Positions 1 through 11,265 of a DNA stretch of 64,000 nt are shown one piece after another; position 1 is the stretch's first letter, and every line of letters starts with the position of its first letter. The translations under genes were made by a program, and so were the position numbers. The notes beneath the pieces were generated by a model. The model was not told the DNA's origin. It saw only the letters and a list, made by a program, of their open reading frames with translations, and made no database searches. This DNA comes from Trametes villosa. Lineage: Eukaryota > Basidiomycota > Agaricomycetes > Polyporales > Polyporaceae. The stretch covers positions 124,001 through 188,000 of the forward strand of contig PUDQ02000049.1 of NCBI GenBank assembly GCA_002964805.2, written 5' to 3'.

Positions 1-1161
1 CCCTACTACAGGCCCCGTGTATGCCAGCGGTTCAGTAGTTTCTGCTGGCTGCATAGGAGGTAATCCTCCGTAATATGCAGATGCTCCCATTGAGCGTCGA
101 GGGTGTTTCCAGTCCCATAGTCCAGGCGGCCGTTCTTGACGGTACGCGGGTCCTTGGGACGCAGACATAGGCTCAGCGGGATAATCGCTGGGTGAGGATG
201 GAATTGGCTGCGCGACGTGCGCAGCCCTAGTCGAGCCTTGCGGATGATCGAATGCCACGTTCCGAGTAGGAACGGTAGTCTGCGCATCGCCAGTTCAGCG
301 GGCTGATGAGGACGGCGGCAGTTGGGCCGTCGTGTGCGGTGGATCATACAGCCCCGCACGACTCAGTCGTTCAATCCGGCCAGCGACGATACGCTGGCGA
401 GGATCTAATAGTGCATCCTCTACTTCGCAATCATCCGCGAAGTTCTCCATTTGCGGATCAGCAGCTGAGCTGATATGTGTGTCTATGGTTGCCCTTGTCA
501 TAGGCAACTCGTCGCTTTCATCCTCACCAGCCACGATAGGCTGATGAATGTGGTGCCCTGCATCGGCATCCTCACTTACCGCTATAGCGCGAGCGGTAAG
601 GTCCTCCTTGTCTTCTTCGTCCATTAGGTGACCTAGGCCTAATTCCGCTAGTGCGGACTGCAGAGCGAGATTCGTCTCGTTCTCTGCCTCGAGTATCTGC
701 TTCTGCAGCAGACGGAATCGTTTCTTCGATTCCCAAACTACCATGCGCAACGGCGCAAGGTTCAGTGTCGGTGCCGCCGGCACTGACGAGCTCGCGGCCA
801 ACTGCTGCGAGCGTCCTTCACGCAGATCCTGCCAGTCTTGCCCAATGTTGGCAAGACTCTGACTGTTAAGCGAGCTCGCAGCGGAGCCCGATCGTCGTGA
901 CGGGCCTGCTTGATCTGAAGCCGGTCATCCAGCATGCACGCTGGCAGTCGCACGACCCCTAGTAGGGTTCGTGGTGTCGTCTAAGCCGCCGGATACCACT
1001 GATTGTGGTATTGAAGGTCCACCCTCGCCCTCTGCAGACCGAGGGAGTGACGTGGCGGGTTGACCCGCGCCGAACTCAGCGCGGGGGGGTTGGTTCGAGG
1101 TAGAAGTCGAGGCCCGCGGAGTTCGCGGGTCCGTGGGGTTGTTTGAGCTGTGGTGGCTCAT
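1..1161 (-). pseudogene. Ty3/gypsy-like gag relic (runs off the window)
   Basis: One minus-strand frame opens at an ATG at 1161 (MSHHSSNNPTDPRTPRAS) and runs to the left edge, interrupted only by TGA codons at 925-927 and 295-297. Both fall where an Arg CGA codon would fit. The product is disordered and rich in S, P, T and R. A charged segment begins near KKRFRLLQKQILEAENE and is followed by an acidic stretch, as in N-terminal parts of basidiomycete Gag proteins. It lies just downstream (minus sense) of an LTR-like block, the expected 5'-LTR/leader/gag order. No protease, reverse transcriptase or integrase is visible because the element continues outside the window. The Gag assignment is inferred from composition and context; no zinc knuckle is seen. 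Confidence 0.5.
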
Positions 1162-1229
1162 TCTTGCTGGATGCGGATGGGGGTTGCTAGGGGATTAGAG
1201 TTCGATGACGTGGTTGCACGTCGAGCCCC

Positions 1230-2300
1230 AAATCGGGCGATTATAACACGGTAAGAGTAAAAAAGTGTAAAACTCATGGGTGTCGGGCACTTCTGATGCC
1301 CGCAGTCTCCTAGTACTCTGGTCCGGGCTCTATTAGGGCTCGGTGTACTCGGGAGATGGTGGGGCAGTTGTAGAAGGCTGCCCTCACCAGACGCGCGGGT
1401 TCCGAATACCCGCGCGTTGTACGCGTCTATCTAATACATGATATCTACGCGGTATCTTATCCTAGCGCAACTAGCGCTAGGTACAGCTCGCGACATAGCG
1501 CAACTAGCGCTATGTCCTGCAATAACCCGTAACGACCGCGGAGGGTCGTTACATGGACCCATGGGTGCCAGTGGCCTAACCCGCACCCTGTTAGGGCCGT
1601 GCGGGCTTTAAGTCCGGAACTGGTCGGAGTTGACAGCTCCGAAGCACGGGAAAGCGGAGCTCCGAACTCCGAAGGTGCGGGAAAGCGGACCTGGGCTTTG
1701 GAGGTCGGACTTGTCGGATGTAGCGGAGCGGAGGTCCGAACGGAGGCCCACACAAGGGAGGACTTTAGCGAAGCTATTAGCAACGCCAGAGACCCTTGCC
1801 ACTTGTCCTCAGATTTTGGAGGTGGACAGGTCCGATGTCCGGAGGTCCGACACCGGAATGTCGGACTTACCGGACTAGGAAGGTTGGAGCTACCGGACGA
1901 TGAGCGGAGGAAGCAGAGAGAAGTAGAATGAGTGTATAGAGGAATGGGATGGTGTAACGAGATATCCGAACTGAGTAGCTACAACATACCAGCTACGTAT
2001 ATATAGACTACGAGCTAATTGTTATGCCACAACAATAAGAGTGGACTAATAAGGAAGGTAAGAGCGGAATAAGGTCGGAAGTCGGGGAAGACAATAAGAC
2101 TATTGTTTTAATCGGAATAGAAGCGGAAAAGCGGAGTAAGTAAGTCCGAAAGTCGGACAAGCGGAGTTGAAGTCCGATAAGTGCGGAGTAAGCGGAGTTA
2201 AGTCCGATAAGTGCGGACTTAGCGGACCAAAAGCGGAGTAAAAGCGGACCAAAGCGCAGTTGAGTCCGCAGGTGTCGGAGGTCGCATGGGGCGTAACACA
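1230..2300 (-). repeat. LTR-like block of the retrotransposon (approximate ends)
   Basis: Read on the minus strand it begins TGTGTTACGC at 2300 and precedes the gag relic. It is full of short purine-rich direct repeats built on GCGGA, TCCGA and AAGTCCG: an 18-mer starting AAGTCCGATAAG occurs at 2170-2187 and again at 2200-2217. A 17-mer TAGCGCAACTAGCGCTA is repeated at 1463-1479 and 1496-1512. A palindrome (GTAACGACC, 6-nt loop, GGTCGTTAC) lies at 1529-1552. Ends are estimates: only one copy is in the window, so LTR boundaries cannot be confirmed by pairing. Confidence 0.45.
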
Positions 2301-3113
2301 CCCGCACCCAATGTTGTGCTCGTTGGGGTTTGGGATTGAGTGATGAATTTGTGTCATAGTTGGCGTGGTCGACGTCGAGTCCAGAAATTTGTTTGCGATG
2401 TCAAGGGGAGTTGGTGTTGTGATTAGTCTCTTGAAGCGCGAGCTTGCTGCAAAGTGTGTGGGGTTTTCTGTTTTTCCAACAGAGGCTTCGCCGAGTTCGC
2501 AATGCTTAGTCCTTGAATCTATACACCCGGTACACCTAAGATGGTGACATTGACGATCTGTGAAAGAATTAGTCTGTTCACAGCTGGGTGAGAGCTTCCT
2601 ACTAAGCTCTCCGCTGCTTGTCTTCTGACGCGACTCTCCGTGAGTCTGCTGCTGGGAGTGCACGCTCCGCTAGTGACTTCAATGCATCTAACGTGATTCT
2701 ATGTTTTTTAGCAGCCCAGAACACATTCTGATATTTATGGGTGCTTTTTGTGGGGGTGGACATTTTTGGGGATCCCACTTCCAGTAAACTCCCAGCTTTG
2801 GAGGATTGGCTCAAGCATTTTGGCTCAGACTTTGATTCAGATGTTTGTTGACTCAATGTGCACCAAATCTGGTGGTTCCAGAGGCCCCAAAAAATTGGCT
2901 ACAAAATTTGTTTTGCTTGTCTGGCACTGTACCTTACCAAGTGGTGGCTGTTACTTGATTTGGTGGATTACGGAATTTGATTTAGACACCATTTAGATTG
3001 TGAGGCCTTCGTGGCCTCCTCGACAACGGCTGAGGGCATCCTTGTTCTTATTTTCAGTTATACCTACCAAGAAGACTCTACCGGTAATGCGAGAATGGAA
3101 GGAGTAAGAAGGC
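2301..3113. other. Unassigned stretch between LTR and DNA transposon
   Basis: There is no convincing gene here. A short minus-strand frame (2602-2856, 84 aa, with a Ser/Lys-rich start) is open but lacks recognisable motifs. The DNA is less GC-rich than its right-hand neighbours, which fits transposon-derived filler. Not further interpretable by eye. Confidence 0.4.
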
Positions 3114-3395
3114 TATAAGACACTTTTTGTTTGCGATATAGACTGGTGGTGTAATTCAATTAATAAGCTGGAGCAGTACAGATTGAGAGTGATCAGCGGA
3201 GCGATGGAGCGCGCGCGTCTAAAATCTGTTCGTGGTCGCCGCGTGAAGCGCTCGTCAGCTCGGCGGCGCTCCTTGACACTTCCTCGACCTGTTGTACTGC
3301 TGCTCACCGTCCACGAGATGGTCTCGTTTCGTAAACTCCTCCATGCTTTACCACTACTGCTGGATACCTCTGGGCCCCTCCTACTCCTTCGTTCT

Positions 3396-4318
3396 TCACA
3401 AGCATACTTGGAAAACAACACCGGCCCCAGTTTTTCCGACCCTTTCGTCCTCGAAGCTGCTGCCATTGCGTGCGAGCACGAGCGCCGCCTCCAAAATTTG
3501 CTCGAAACCCCTCGGCCGGTACAAGGAGGGCAGAGGATCACGAAGGGGTATTTGCGGGGCTTGAAGAGGAGTGAATGCGAATGGCGCTTTCGGTATGTTC
3601 ACGCAGTAATTGAATGGCTTTCTTAGCTTCGCCCCCATGCTGATCTCGATGGCTTCATGCTTCTGCAGCTCCCGCGCGATCTCCGACCGGGGGTTCGGGT
3701 TCTGATGGACAGTAAGTTATGCATGATAGCGTGTGATCGGGGGATATCCGGAACCTTGTGATACTTGAGCAGGCTTTCCACCTTATGCTTGATCGTGTCC
3801 CCCGAGCTCGTCAGGCACAAGCCCTGGCGGTGCAGTTCGTCTGCCACAGACTGCCACTGCTTCGTCTTCTGGCCATGGGGTGCAAGGAATGGATTGATTT
3901 CGGCGGCTACCACAGCAATCTGCTGCAGGTCGAGGGCAGAGAATACCGTGTTTGCCCTAGTCGAGTTGCCAGCCGATGTAGTGCTGCTCTGACCGGTGCC
4001 CCCCCTGGCCGAAGTCGTGGGGGCGGCATCATCCGGTGCATGGGGAGGGGGTTGGACAGGCTGAATGTTCTCCGGGCCGGCAGGCTGGGGCAGCACCCGA
4101 GTGGGCGGTGTGGGCGAGGGCGAGAAGGCGACGTGATCAGAGGTGAGAAGCCCAAGAATGGAACTTCCACCGCCATCGTGTACCGCCTGTCTGGTTTGCG
4201 GAATCGGTGGTAGATCCCAGCTCGAGACAGGAGGGTCGTGGGTGAAATCGACCTGTAGCGCGGCAACGCAGGGTAAGATATCATTCAGCAGCGAGAAGGT
4301 TAGTGGCAGCACGAACAA
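3396..4318 (-). CDS. SANT/Myb-like DNA-binding protein of the DNA transposon
   Basis: Two exons (4318-3755 and 3701-3396) join in phase 0 across a 53-nt GT-AG intron (3702-3754) to give about 289 aa. The first ~110 residues are Pro/Ser/Thr-rich and disordered. Around residues 125-215 is a compact basic, helical region containing HGQKTKQWQSVADELHRQG, DTIKHKVESLLKYHK and, after the intron, NPNPRSEIARELQKHEA. This resembles the trihelix/SANT-like proteins repeated many times in agaricomycete genomes. The C-terminus has no clear domain. A further small exon downstream of 3396 is possible. It sits wholly inside the TIR-bounded element. DNA binding is inferred from the SANT-like pattern; no catalytic motif is visible. 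Confidence 0.6.
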
Positions 4319-4595
4319 AGTACGGTCGCCCTGTCTTTTGACAGACCATGCGCCTCCAGCCCTGGGAAGTAGGCAAGGGCTCAGTAGGATTGGGACGGTA
4401 GTCGGACATCGGCGAGAAGTAGGATCGGCAGTATATGGGATAAGGAGTACTGCACAACGGAAGGTTTACACGGACGTTCCTATTACGGGCGGCTATGTAT
4501 ATACCCAAAGCGGGAGTGGAGTTCTTTGGAGTATCGTCGTCATAACCCACCACCCACTTGATGCAGCCATCAGCCCCACGCGATCCGGTTCAGTA

Positions 4596-4828
4596 CATCA
4601 GCAAAATACAACATCTGTCTGGGCTCCTGGAGTGTCTGGAACGGGCGCTTAAAAGGGTAGCTGGAACGTCTGGGTGACTGGAAGCTCCTGGATTCTCCTG
4701 GAGACTCTTTTCCAGGAGCTCCCAGGAGCGTCCAGGCACTTCCAGGAGCCTCCAGACACCCAGCTACCCTTTTAAGCGCCCACTCCAGACACTCCAGGAG
4801 CCCAGACAGACATTGCATTTTGCTGATG
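4596..4828. repeat. 233-bp hairpin / MITE-like inverted repeat flanked by TA
   Basis: Two arms of roughly 110 nt are inverted copies around a centre near 4710. The left arm starts CATCAGCAAAATACAAC and the right arm ends with the near-exact reverse complement; both carry GGCTCCTGGAGTGTCTGGA and GCGCTTAAAAGGGTAGCTGG. TA flanks it at 4594-4595 and 4829-4830. The right TA overlaps the first two bases of the larger element's TIR, so it is either a TA-inserting MITE or a subterminal hairpin belonging to that element. Confidence 0.7.
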
Positions 4829-4853
4829 TATTGCAAACAAAAAGTGTCTATAA

Positions 4854-5350
4854 GGAGGAAAAAACACAGCGGGCAAGTTGCCATTTTCCCACAGAAAACA
4901 TCGCGAAAACATGGCGGGGATTGAAATAGTGTAGTCTGCCATGTCATTTGGGGAAACATTGTGAAATCTGGACATGAACATTTGCCATGTTTGCGGCAAT
5001 GTTTGTGCCGTTTCCGGACTGAAATTATGGTGGGAGTGTTCGGGAGGTTCACGATATGTTATCTCGACGCAGCCATGCCGCGAACATGTGCAAGATTTTC
5101 CCTGTGCTCCCTTGGTGAAAACGGCAATGTCTGGGCAGAAACATGGGAATTGTTCTCTATTGACTACGATTATGAGCGCTCTACTAGACGCCCACTTTGC
5201 CTTTGACGCCGAGAGATGGACACCGCGATCACGTGAGTCGGCGCGGGGGGGTTGAGTTGGAGGGTGCTGGGTGTGGCACTCTCTATCCGTTGCTCTCGCC
5301 CGCTTCGTGTGCTCGATCTTGCTCACACCTTCCGCGCTCTTCCTTGGGCC
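4854..5350. other. Upstream region of the Cdc11-like gene with AACATGG/AACATTG repeats
   Basis: From 4900 to 5150 the sequence repeatedly carries variants of AACATTTGCC, AACATGGC and AACATTGT in both orientations. This looks like decayed repeat DNA next to the transposon. From about 5160 it becomes GC-rich and probably holds the promoter and 5' leader of the plus-strand gene at 5351. No clear TATA box. Confidence 0.35.
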
Positions 5351-8300
5351 ATGGCGAGCGGACAATCCAAGCCGGCTTGGCTCACTGACGAACTCGCGGA
5401 CGTCGATGAATGGGTTGACTGGCAAGATGAGGAGCAATCCTTCGACTCCGTGCAGTCGGGCTCCGATCTCTCCCTCACTCAGCCTCTTGGGTCCGTCCTA
5501 GTTCGAAACAATGACCTCTGCTCGCCTTCCGACGCGTCCAACTCGGGTGACTCGGCCGGTACTTTCATCGTGCGCGATGATATGCCCCAGGCTCCGCTCT
5601 TGCCCAAAACCCCTGGCCGCAACAAGAAGTCTCTCGTCAAGGATTTCTTTAGCCCCCTTGCCCTCGAGAAGATGTTCGAGCCACCGTCTCCCCCACACGC
5701 CTCCTCATCGCTACCGCCACCCTCTATCCGAGCCACGACCGCTGCACCCAGCGTCCCATCCCGTCTATCCCAAGTCCACGTCCCCCCATCCGACCACTCG
5801 CAAACCCACGGCGACGAAGAGGGATCCCTCCGCTCGATCGGGAGTATCCAGGTCCATGACGGCTTGGAGGTGGAAGGCGCACACGGCCAGTTCACTTTCT
5901 CTGTCCCTCGTCCTAGCCCGTTCAATCCCGCAGGACCCGCTCCCGAAGCACAGAGTACACCTGGCCCAAGCGCGGCAGCGCGCCATCTCAACGCCCCACC
6001 CACGGACCCTCGTCTTCGCCTCTTTCAGTTCCAGTATGACACCTTCACGCGCGATCATCTCTCCGCGATGGTCGACTCCATAGCCGTGAACACCCCATCT
6101 GGGGAGGGCGCTACGGCCAACCAAGGTTCCCGCCAGTCTACACCCTCCGTTCTCTCAACCGTTCCAGAAACCAGCTTCACCCGTCTCCGCAGCGCCAAGC
6201 GAATCAAGCTCAGCCCCGCTAGCGAGTATAGCAGCGAGAAGGGAGATGGCGCCGCAATTATCATCCGTCCGGAGTCGCGCAAGGACTATGTCGGTGAGTC
6301 GCGGAACCTGATGGAGCAGATCAGGAAAGCCCGCGACTTCTCCACCGTGTCTACGGTCGCAACGGCGCGATCGCCTGCAGCAGATCGCCATGATTCCCCG
6401 GAGGCAGAGGAACCAGCCAGGGAAGAGCCTCAGCCACCTCTACGTATGTCCGCTCCCTGTGGCATAAGTAACCCTTGTCCAAACTCACTCGCTTCTAGGA
6501 CGCCCTTCATTCCTCACAGTGCCGGATAACGGGTCAAGCAGAGATCCTTCACCAGCGGGCACGGTCTCCTCCGGCAAGCAGTCAACATACTCCTCCATCA
6601 ACTTCCGCCAGCAAGCCGCAAGCCTCATGGCGCAAATCCGGAGTGACATGAAGGGATCTAAGAGGATCTTCTCGGGCGACACGGAGGCCTCTCATCTACG
6701 CAGCGACGACGCCACGGAAACCTCCCAGATCTCGGCGGACACGACCGTCCCATCCCTGCGCACGCGCGGAGGGGAATTCGCCATCCAGACTCGACCGCGA
6801 CAGCTCTCCAGCTCGCAGGCGCAGATGCGCCGGACCTCCGCGATGTTGACGAACAGGGTCTCCAGCACGTCGCGTGGAAAGCAGCGAGAGAGGGCGGCCG
6901 CGAGCCCGCGCAAGTCTCCGCGACCTCAGCGGGTAGCAGAGTCGAACAGAGACGCGGCGAAAGACCTCGCAGAGGACTTCACTCGCATGTCCTTCGAGTC
7001 CTCGCATGTGCTCGCCCAGTTCCCCGCGCCGCCGGTGAGGCTCGTGTCTGCGTCCACATCCACCGCGCCCCCTTCTCCCATCAAGCGAAGCCCGGGCTTG
7101 CTTGCCCCTCCCTCGGGCGAGGCTCCTGCGTATCCCTCTTCCTCACTGCGCACAGGGCGCAACGCCGACCTCACCCGCTTCGTGTCCTCCAGCACCGCTT
7201 CAGGCACCACCGTGACGGTCGGTAGCGCAGAGTCGTTCGTGAAGCACCCGGGCCCGAAGCAGATCACACATATCACGCCGAACGACGTCCCCGCCCTTCC
7301 GGAGAGGGTCGGCAAGATGGTGTTCGACCGCGTTATGATGCGCTGGGTCAAGGCAACCGCCCTCGCCACCGCGGACATGGGGGAGATGGAAGAGCATGTC
7401 ACTACGGTGTACGAGGGAGACAACGATAGCGAGGACCCCTTCCGCGACATCGAGAGCTTGCGCGAGGATGACACGGGCGTACAGGATGCGGCGGGCGAGC
7501 TGGATGGACAGGACGGGCAGGATGAGTCCTACCTTGAGAACGAGATGGAGACGGAAAAGAGCCGCTTCGAGGTCCTTGGCGAGTTTGAGGTAGAGGACGC
7601 GGAGGAGGCCGAGCTGACGTCTTTCTCGACCGACGGCCCCTCGCAGGACTACATCCAGGAGATGCCCGCAGACGACGAGGAGCAGATGGACGACTTCTCG
7701 GGGTACACTGACGACACTATGCCCGACGATGAGGGGGGAGAGACGGAGGGCATGGTGCCGACGGCCACGATCGACTTGCCGCTCGAAGAGCACAACGCGA
7801 GAGGCGAGTTTGAAGAACATACCGCGGAGCCTGCGTTCGACGACACGCCTCCTCAGTACCTCGCTCCTGCTGCTCAGCCCTCCCGGAATGCGAGCGTTAT
7901 AGCGACGCCTAACCCTCCTAGCCGATCCGCCAGTGGTATGGCGCCTACGCCTGCACCACGTTCAGCGTTGAAGAGCGCGAGCATTACGCCCGTCTCAGCT
8001 CTGAAGGGCCCCGGTCGTAGTCGCATCTACACCCCTGCGAACAAGCTGGGCCACCGCCGGTCGGTGAGCTTTTCGGACGGCAAGCACGAGGGGCCTATCG
8101 TTGGCATCGGACGCAACATTCCTACCCCAGACGTGTCTGCAAGCGGCGATGAAGACAGCCCACTCGCATCGGGGTCGAGGCCAGCAGCAGAGAAGAGCGG
8201 TAGCGCAGTGTTGGTTCCCTCAGCAAGGTCGAAGCGCATCGCCAACATGCTCGACAACTTGGAAGACGATGGTAGGCCCCCCATGGTCCAATCGCGCGCA

Positions 8301-11265
8301 CGATCATCCGCTAACGCTCGGCAGACTTCGGCGACGACTCACCCTCCAAGGCAAGCTCGTCCTCCCGTCCTCCCACAACCGAGTTACAACCCCGGCGGCC
8401 CAGTACTGGGCCGGGGGCGGTGGACTCCCCCTTGCGGTCTGGCCCGCGACGCGTTTCGTCGCGCGTCCCGCCAACTCCGCGGGGTACGAGTGGGAACGCG
8501 ACGTTCCTGACCGAGTGCAGCTTCGGCGTGGCGCACGACCGGCTCGTGCAAGTGATCACGGACGTGCAGCCGTTCGAGCCGTACTGGGAAAAGCTCAGCT
8601 CGATCGACCTCTCCCACCGCAACCTGGACAGCACCGCGCGGCTGAAGGAGTTCTTGCCCAAACTGGACTCATTGTCTCTGTGAGTATCTCCACTCTATTG
8701 CACCGTGCCGCGCGGCGCAGGCGCTGCGGAGTGCCAGGCTGGCCAGAGCCCAGCGTTTCGGCTGTAGGTTCTCATGGCTAACTGACACGGGCGCGCGCGG
8801 ACGGAAGGGCGTGCTCCGACGATGCATGATGCACGCTGCAGCACCGCGCGTAGCGGTAAATGAGGTTGCCGGCGGTCCGCTGACAGGGGGCTGGCATTTT
8901 GCAGGAACTCAAACCAGCTTGCCTGGCTCAGTGGCGTCCCGGGCGGCGTGCGGACACTTTCCGTCGCGTCTAACCTGTGCGTTTGCGTCCTTTTCTGCCC
9001 GCTAGGCGTTCTACTAAAATCCCGGCGGACGTTTGCTCCCAATAGCCTCACTGGAGTTACGTCCTTCAGCCATCTGCTGAACCTCGAGAACCTCGACATC
9101 AGTCGTAACCAGATTGACTCTCTCCGCCGTAAGTCTATCCGTCCGACTGATTGACACGGACAGTGCAGATCTTCATTACTCTGTTTTCAGAACTGGAGTG
9201 TCTCCGCCACTTGCGAGAGCTGCGCGCTGATGGCAACCGCATCGACAGCGTGGACGGTCTGCAGAAGATGGACGGGCTCATCAAGCTCAGCGTGCAGGCA
9301 AATGAAATCCGCGAGCTGGACCTGCACGAGTACAAGTGGTACGTGCCCTCTCCGGCCTTCTAGCGGCGGGACTACCTTGTTCCCTTGACGGGCGCTCTCT
9401 CATCTATCACGTCTACTGACAGCACTTTTCATTTTGTTGCTGTTGGACAGGACTCGGCTAGAGATGCTGAACCTGAGCCAAAATCGGATAAGCAACGTCG
9501 GCGGCCTGGGATCAGTGCCATCACTCGTCGCGCTCAATCTCGGTGAGTGCGCGCACACACGTTTCTTCTCATTCACGTCGCCGCGACGTCACTCGGCCGC
9601 ATCAGGAAGGCTCGCTAGTGGGCTGCGCTTGATCTTCGCTGCCTCCAATGACAGATATGGTTATGTACGTTCAATACTGATGCCTTTTCGCTCCCTAGAT
9701 AACAACTCCCTGGGCGCACTAGAGCCTGAGGTTGTGATGTCGCGTCTACGAATACTCCGCGTGAGTGGGAACCGCCTGCAGACACTGAATGCCGCGCCCT
9801 TCCCGAACCTCCGTACACTCTACGCGGACAACAATTCACTCGGGACGATTGTGAAGGCCTACCGGTTAGCGAAGCTTGAGAACCTCAGCCTGCGAAATCA
9901 GAGCGGGCGCGGCGGGCTGTGAGTCTGCCGGCATAATGGGGTGTATCGCTACTGACGGTGCTGTGTTCTCAGGGCATTCTCGATCCGGGATGTGAGGGAT
10001 GTGAAGCGATTGTACCTGTCCGGTGGGTGTTGCCGGCCCAGGGTGCCTTACCCTTGTGCTGCGCTTGTGCTCGCGGGGTTGACGGTTGCTGACCAATCTG
10101 TCCATCCTCCCCGCCGGCTTCCTTTTCCCAGGCAATCCGCTCAAGCCTGGCTTCCTATCCGAGCCGTGCTACAACCTCGTCTACCTCGAGCTGGCCGCAT
10201 GTCGGCTGATTACGCTCCCCGCCGACTTTGCGCGGAAGGTACCTAACGTGCGCGTGCTCAACCTGAACTACAACTTCCTCGAGGATCCGAGCCCCCTGGA
10301 GGGCCTCACTCGCTTGCGCAAGTTGACGATCATCGGGTCGCGGATCAAGGGCGCGAAGCAGCTGGTGCGGGTGCTCCGGGGTATGAAGGACATGGAGATG
10401 ATCGATTTTAGGCAAGTCTCTCTCGCCTTGTTCGCTAGACTTGCTCCCTGCGGGAGCCGTGCAGCGCGCTTCGCGTCCGAAGCTCATGGTGCGACTGCCA
10501 CGGTGGCGTGAGCAAACCACCTGGGAACGCCCAAAGTATCGCGCACGTGAACGCGTGCAGAAGCACGGAGGGCGTTTGCACACACGTCCCCGTGGCCGCT
10601 CTTCTTCACTCTCGTTTCAGCACGCAATACTGACCATCCCTTGTTCCTGTGGGTATAGGATGAACCCGTGCACGCTTGGCTGGTATCTCCCCCTCCTCGT
10701 GAAGGACCTTCCAGGGGCTTTGCAGCCGTCGGACGGCGATCGGCCCTCCGAGGCTGCTGCACTCCCTCCAGCCTCCGGGTCTGGACAAGGCCCACGCAGA
10801 TCCACCGTTCAGGGAGCGGAACGAGGCTCGCCCCACAGCCACCAACAACCCCCGACCGCAAGCCCATCTTCACAAACGCACCCGTCCAGCGCCCGGACCG
10901 GGTCCTCGCCCTCGACCTCCGCCGGCGTCGTGTCCCTTCCGCGCGACGCCTCCTCGCCCGACCCCGCCTCGGACGCCGAGCACGCGGTCTCCTCGCCGCC
11001 GACCCGCGAGCGCGGGCGGCAGGAGCTGCTCTGGCGCGAGCTGGACGCCAAGTTCCGGCGGGACCTGCCCGACGACGCGTACGTGGGCCGGCTCGCGTAC
11101 CGCGGGCTCGTCATGCGCGCGTGCCCGCACATCCGCATGCTCGACGGCGTCGAGGTGGAGCGCAAGGAGCGCGACAAGGCCGAGAAGCTCCTCCGGAGCG
11201 TGTTTGGCGCCGCGCCCGGCGGGGCCGCGGGCGTTGGCGCGGGCGCGGGTGCAGAGGCGAGCTAG
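5351..11265 (+). CDS. cdc11: SIN/MEN scaffold Cdc11/Nud1-like leucine-rich repeat protein
   Basis: Ten exons: 5351-6443, 6499-8271, 8325-8679, 9046-9128, 9191-9338, 9451-9542, 9699-9918, 9973-10022, 10132-10411, 10659-11265. All phases agree, giving about 1566 aa. Cdc11/Nud1 proteins sit on the spindle pole body and assemble the septation initiation (mitotic exit) kinase cascade. The N-terminus PAWLTDELADVDEWVDWQD resembles the conserved start of this family. Residues ~20-1030 are disordered, Ser/Pro-rich then acidic, with basic-Ser sites such as GHRRSVSFSDG that an NDR kinase could phosphorylate (inference). From about residue 1030 to 1400 come leucine-rich repeats (LENLDISRNQI, LEMLNLSQNRI, LRILRVSGNRL, VRVLNLNYNFL), ending NPCTLGWYLP. 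A Ser/Pro linker and the charged DAYVGRLAYRGLVMR region close the protein. The ATG at 5351 is preferred over the one at 5252 because the conserved motif starts there. The ninth intron is GC-AG. Confidence 0.9.

Larger units (their letters stand above)
3119..4848. mobile_element. Candidate DNA transposon, 1.73 kb, 20-bp TIRs, TATAA direct repeats
   Basis: The ends are near-perfect inverted repeats: 3119-3138 reads GACACTTTTTGTTTGC plus GATA, and 4829-4848 is its reverse complement with one mismatch (19/20). The 5-bp sequence TATAA lies immediately outside each end (3114-3118 and 4849-4853), the appearance of a target-site duplication. The element encloses one minus-strand gene with a SANT/Myb-like region, and a large hairpin abuts its right TIR. 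No DDE transposase is seen, so it is either non-autonomous or uses an unrecognised protein. Some DNA transposon groups (for example PIF/Harbinger) carry a Myb/SANT-like accessory protein, but their usual 3-bp duplication does not match here. Confidence 0.6.

Noticed and set aside
3183..3626. 147-codon plus-strand frame inside the DNA transposon
   Set aside because: Antisense to the better supported spliced SANT-like gene; no motif.
4594..4830. Calling the hairpin a rho-independent-type terminator or a pre-miRNA
   Set aside because: Arms of over 100 nt with TA flanks fit a transposable hairpin better; no nearby gene end requires it.
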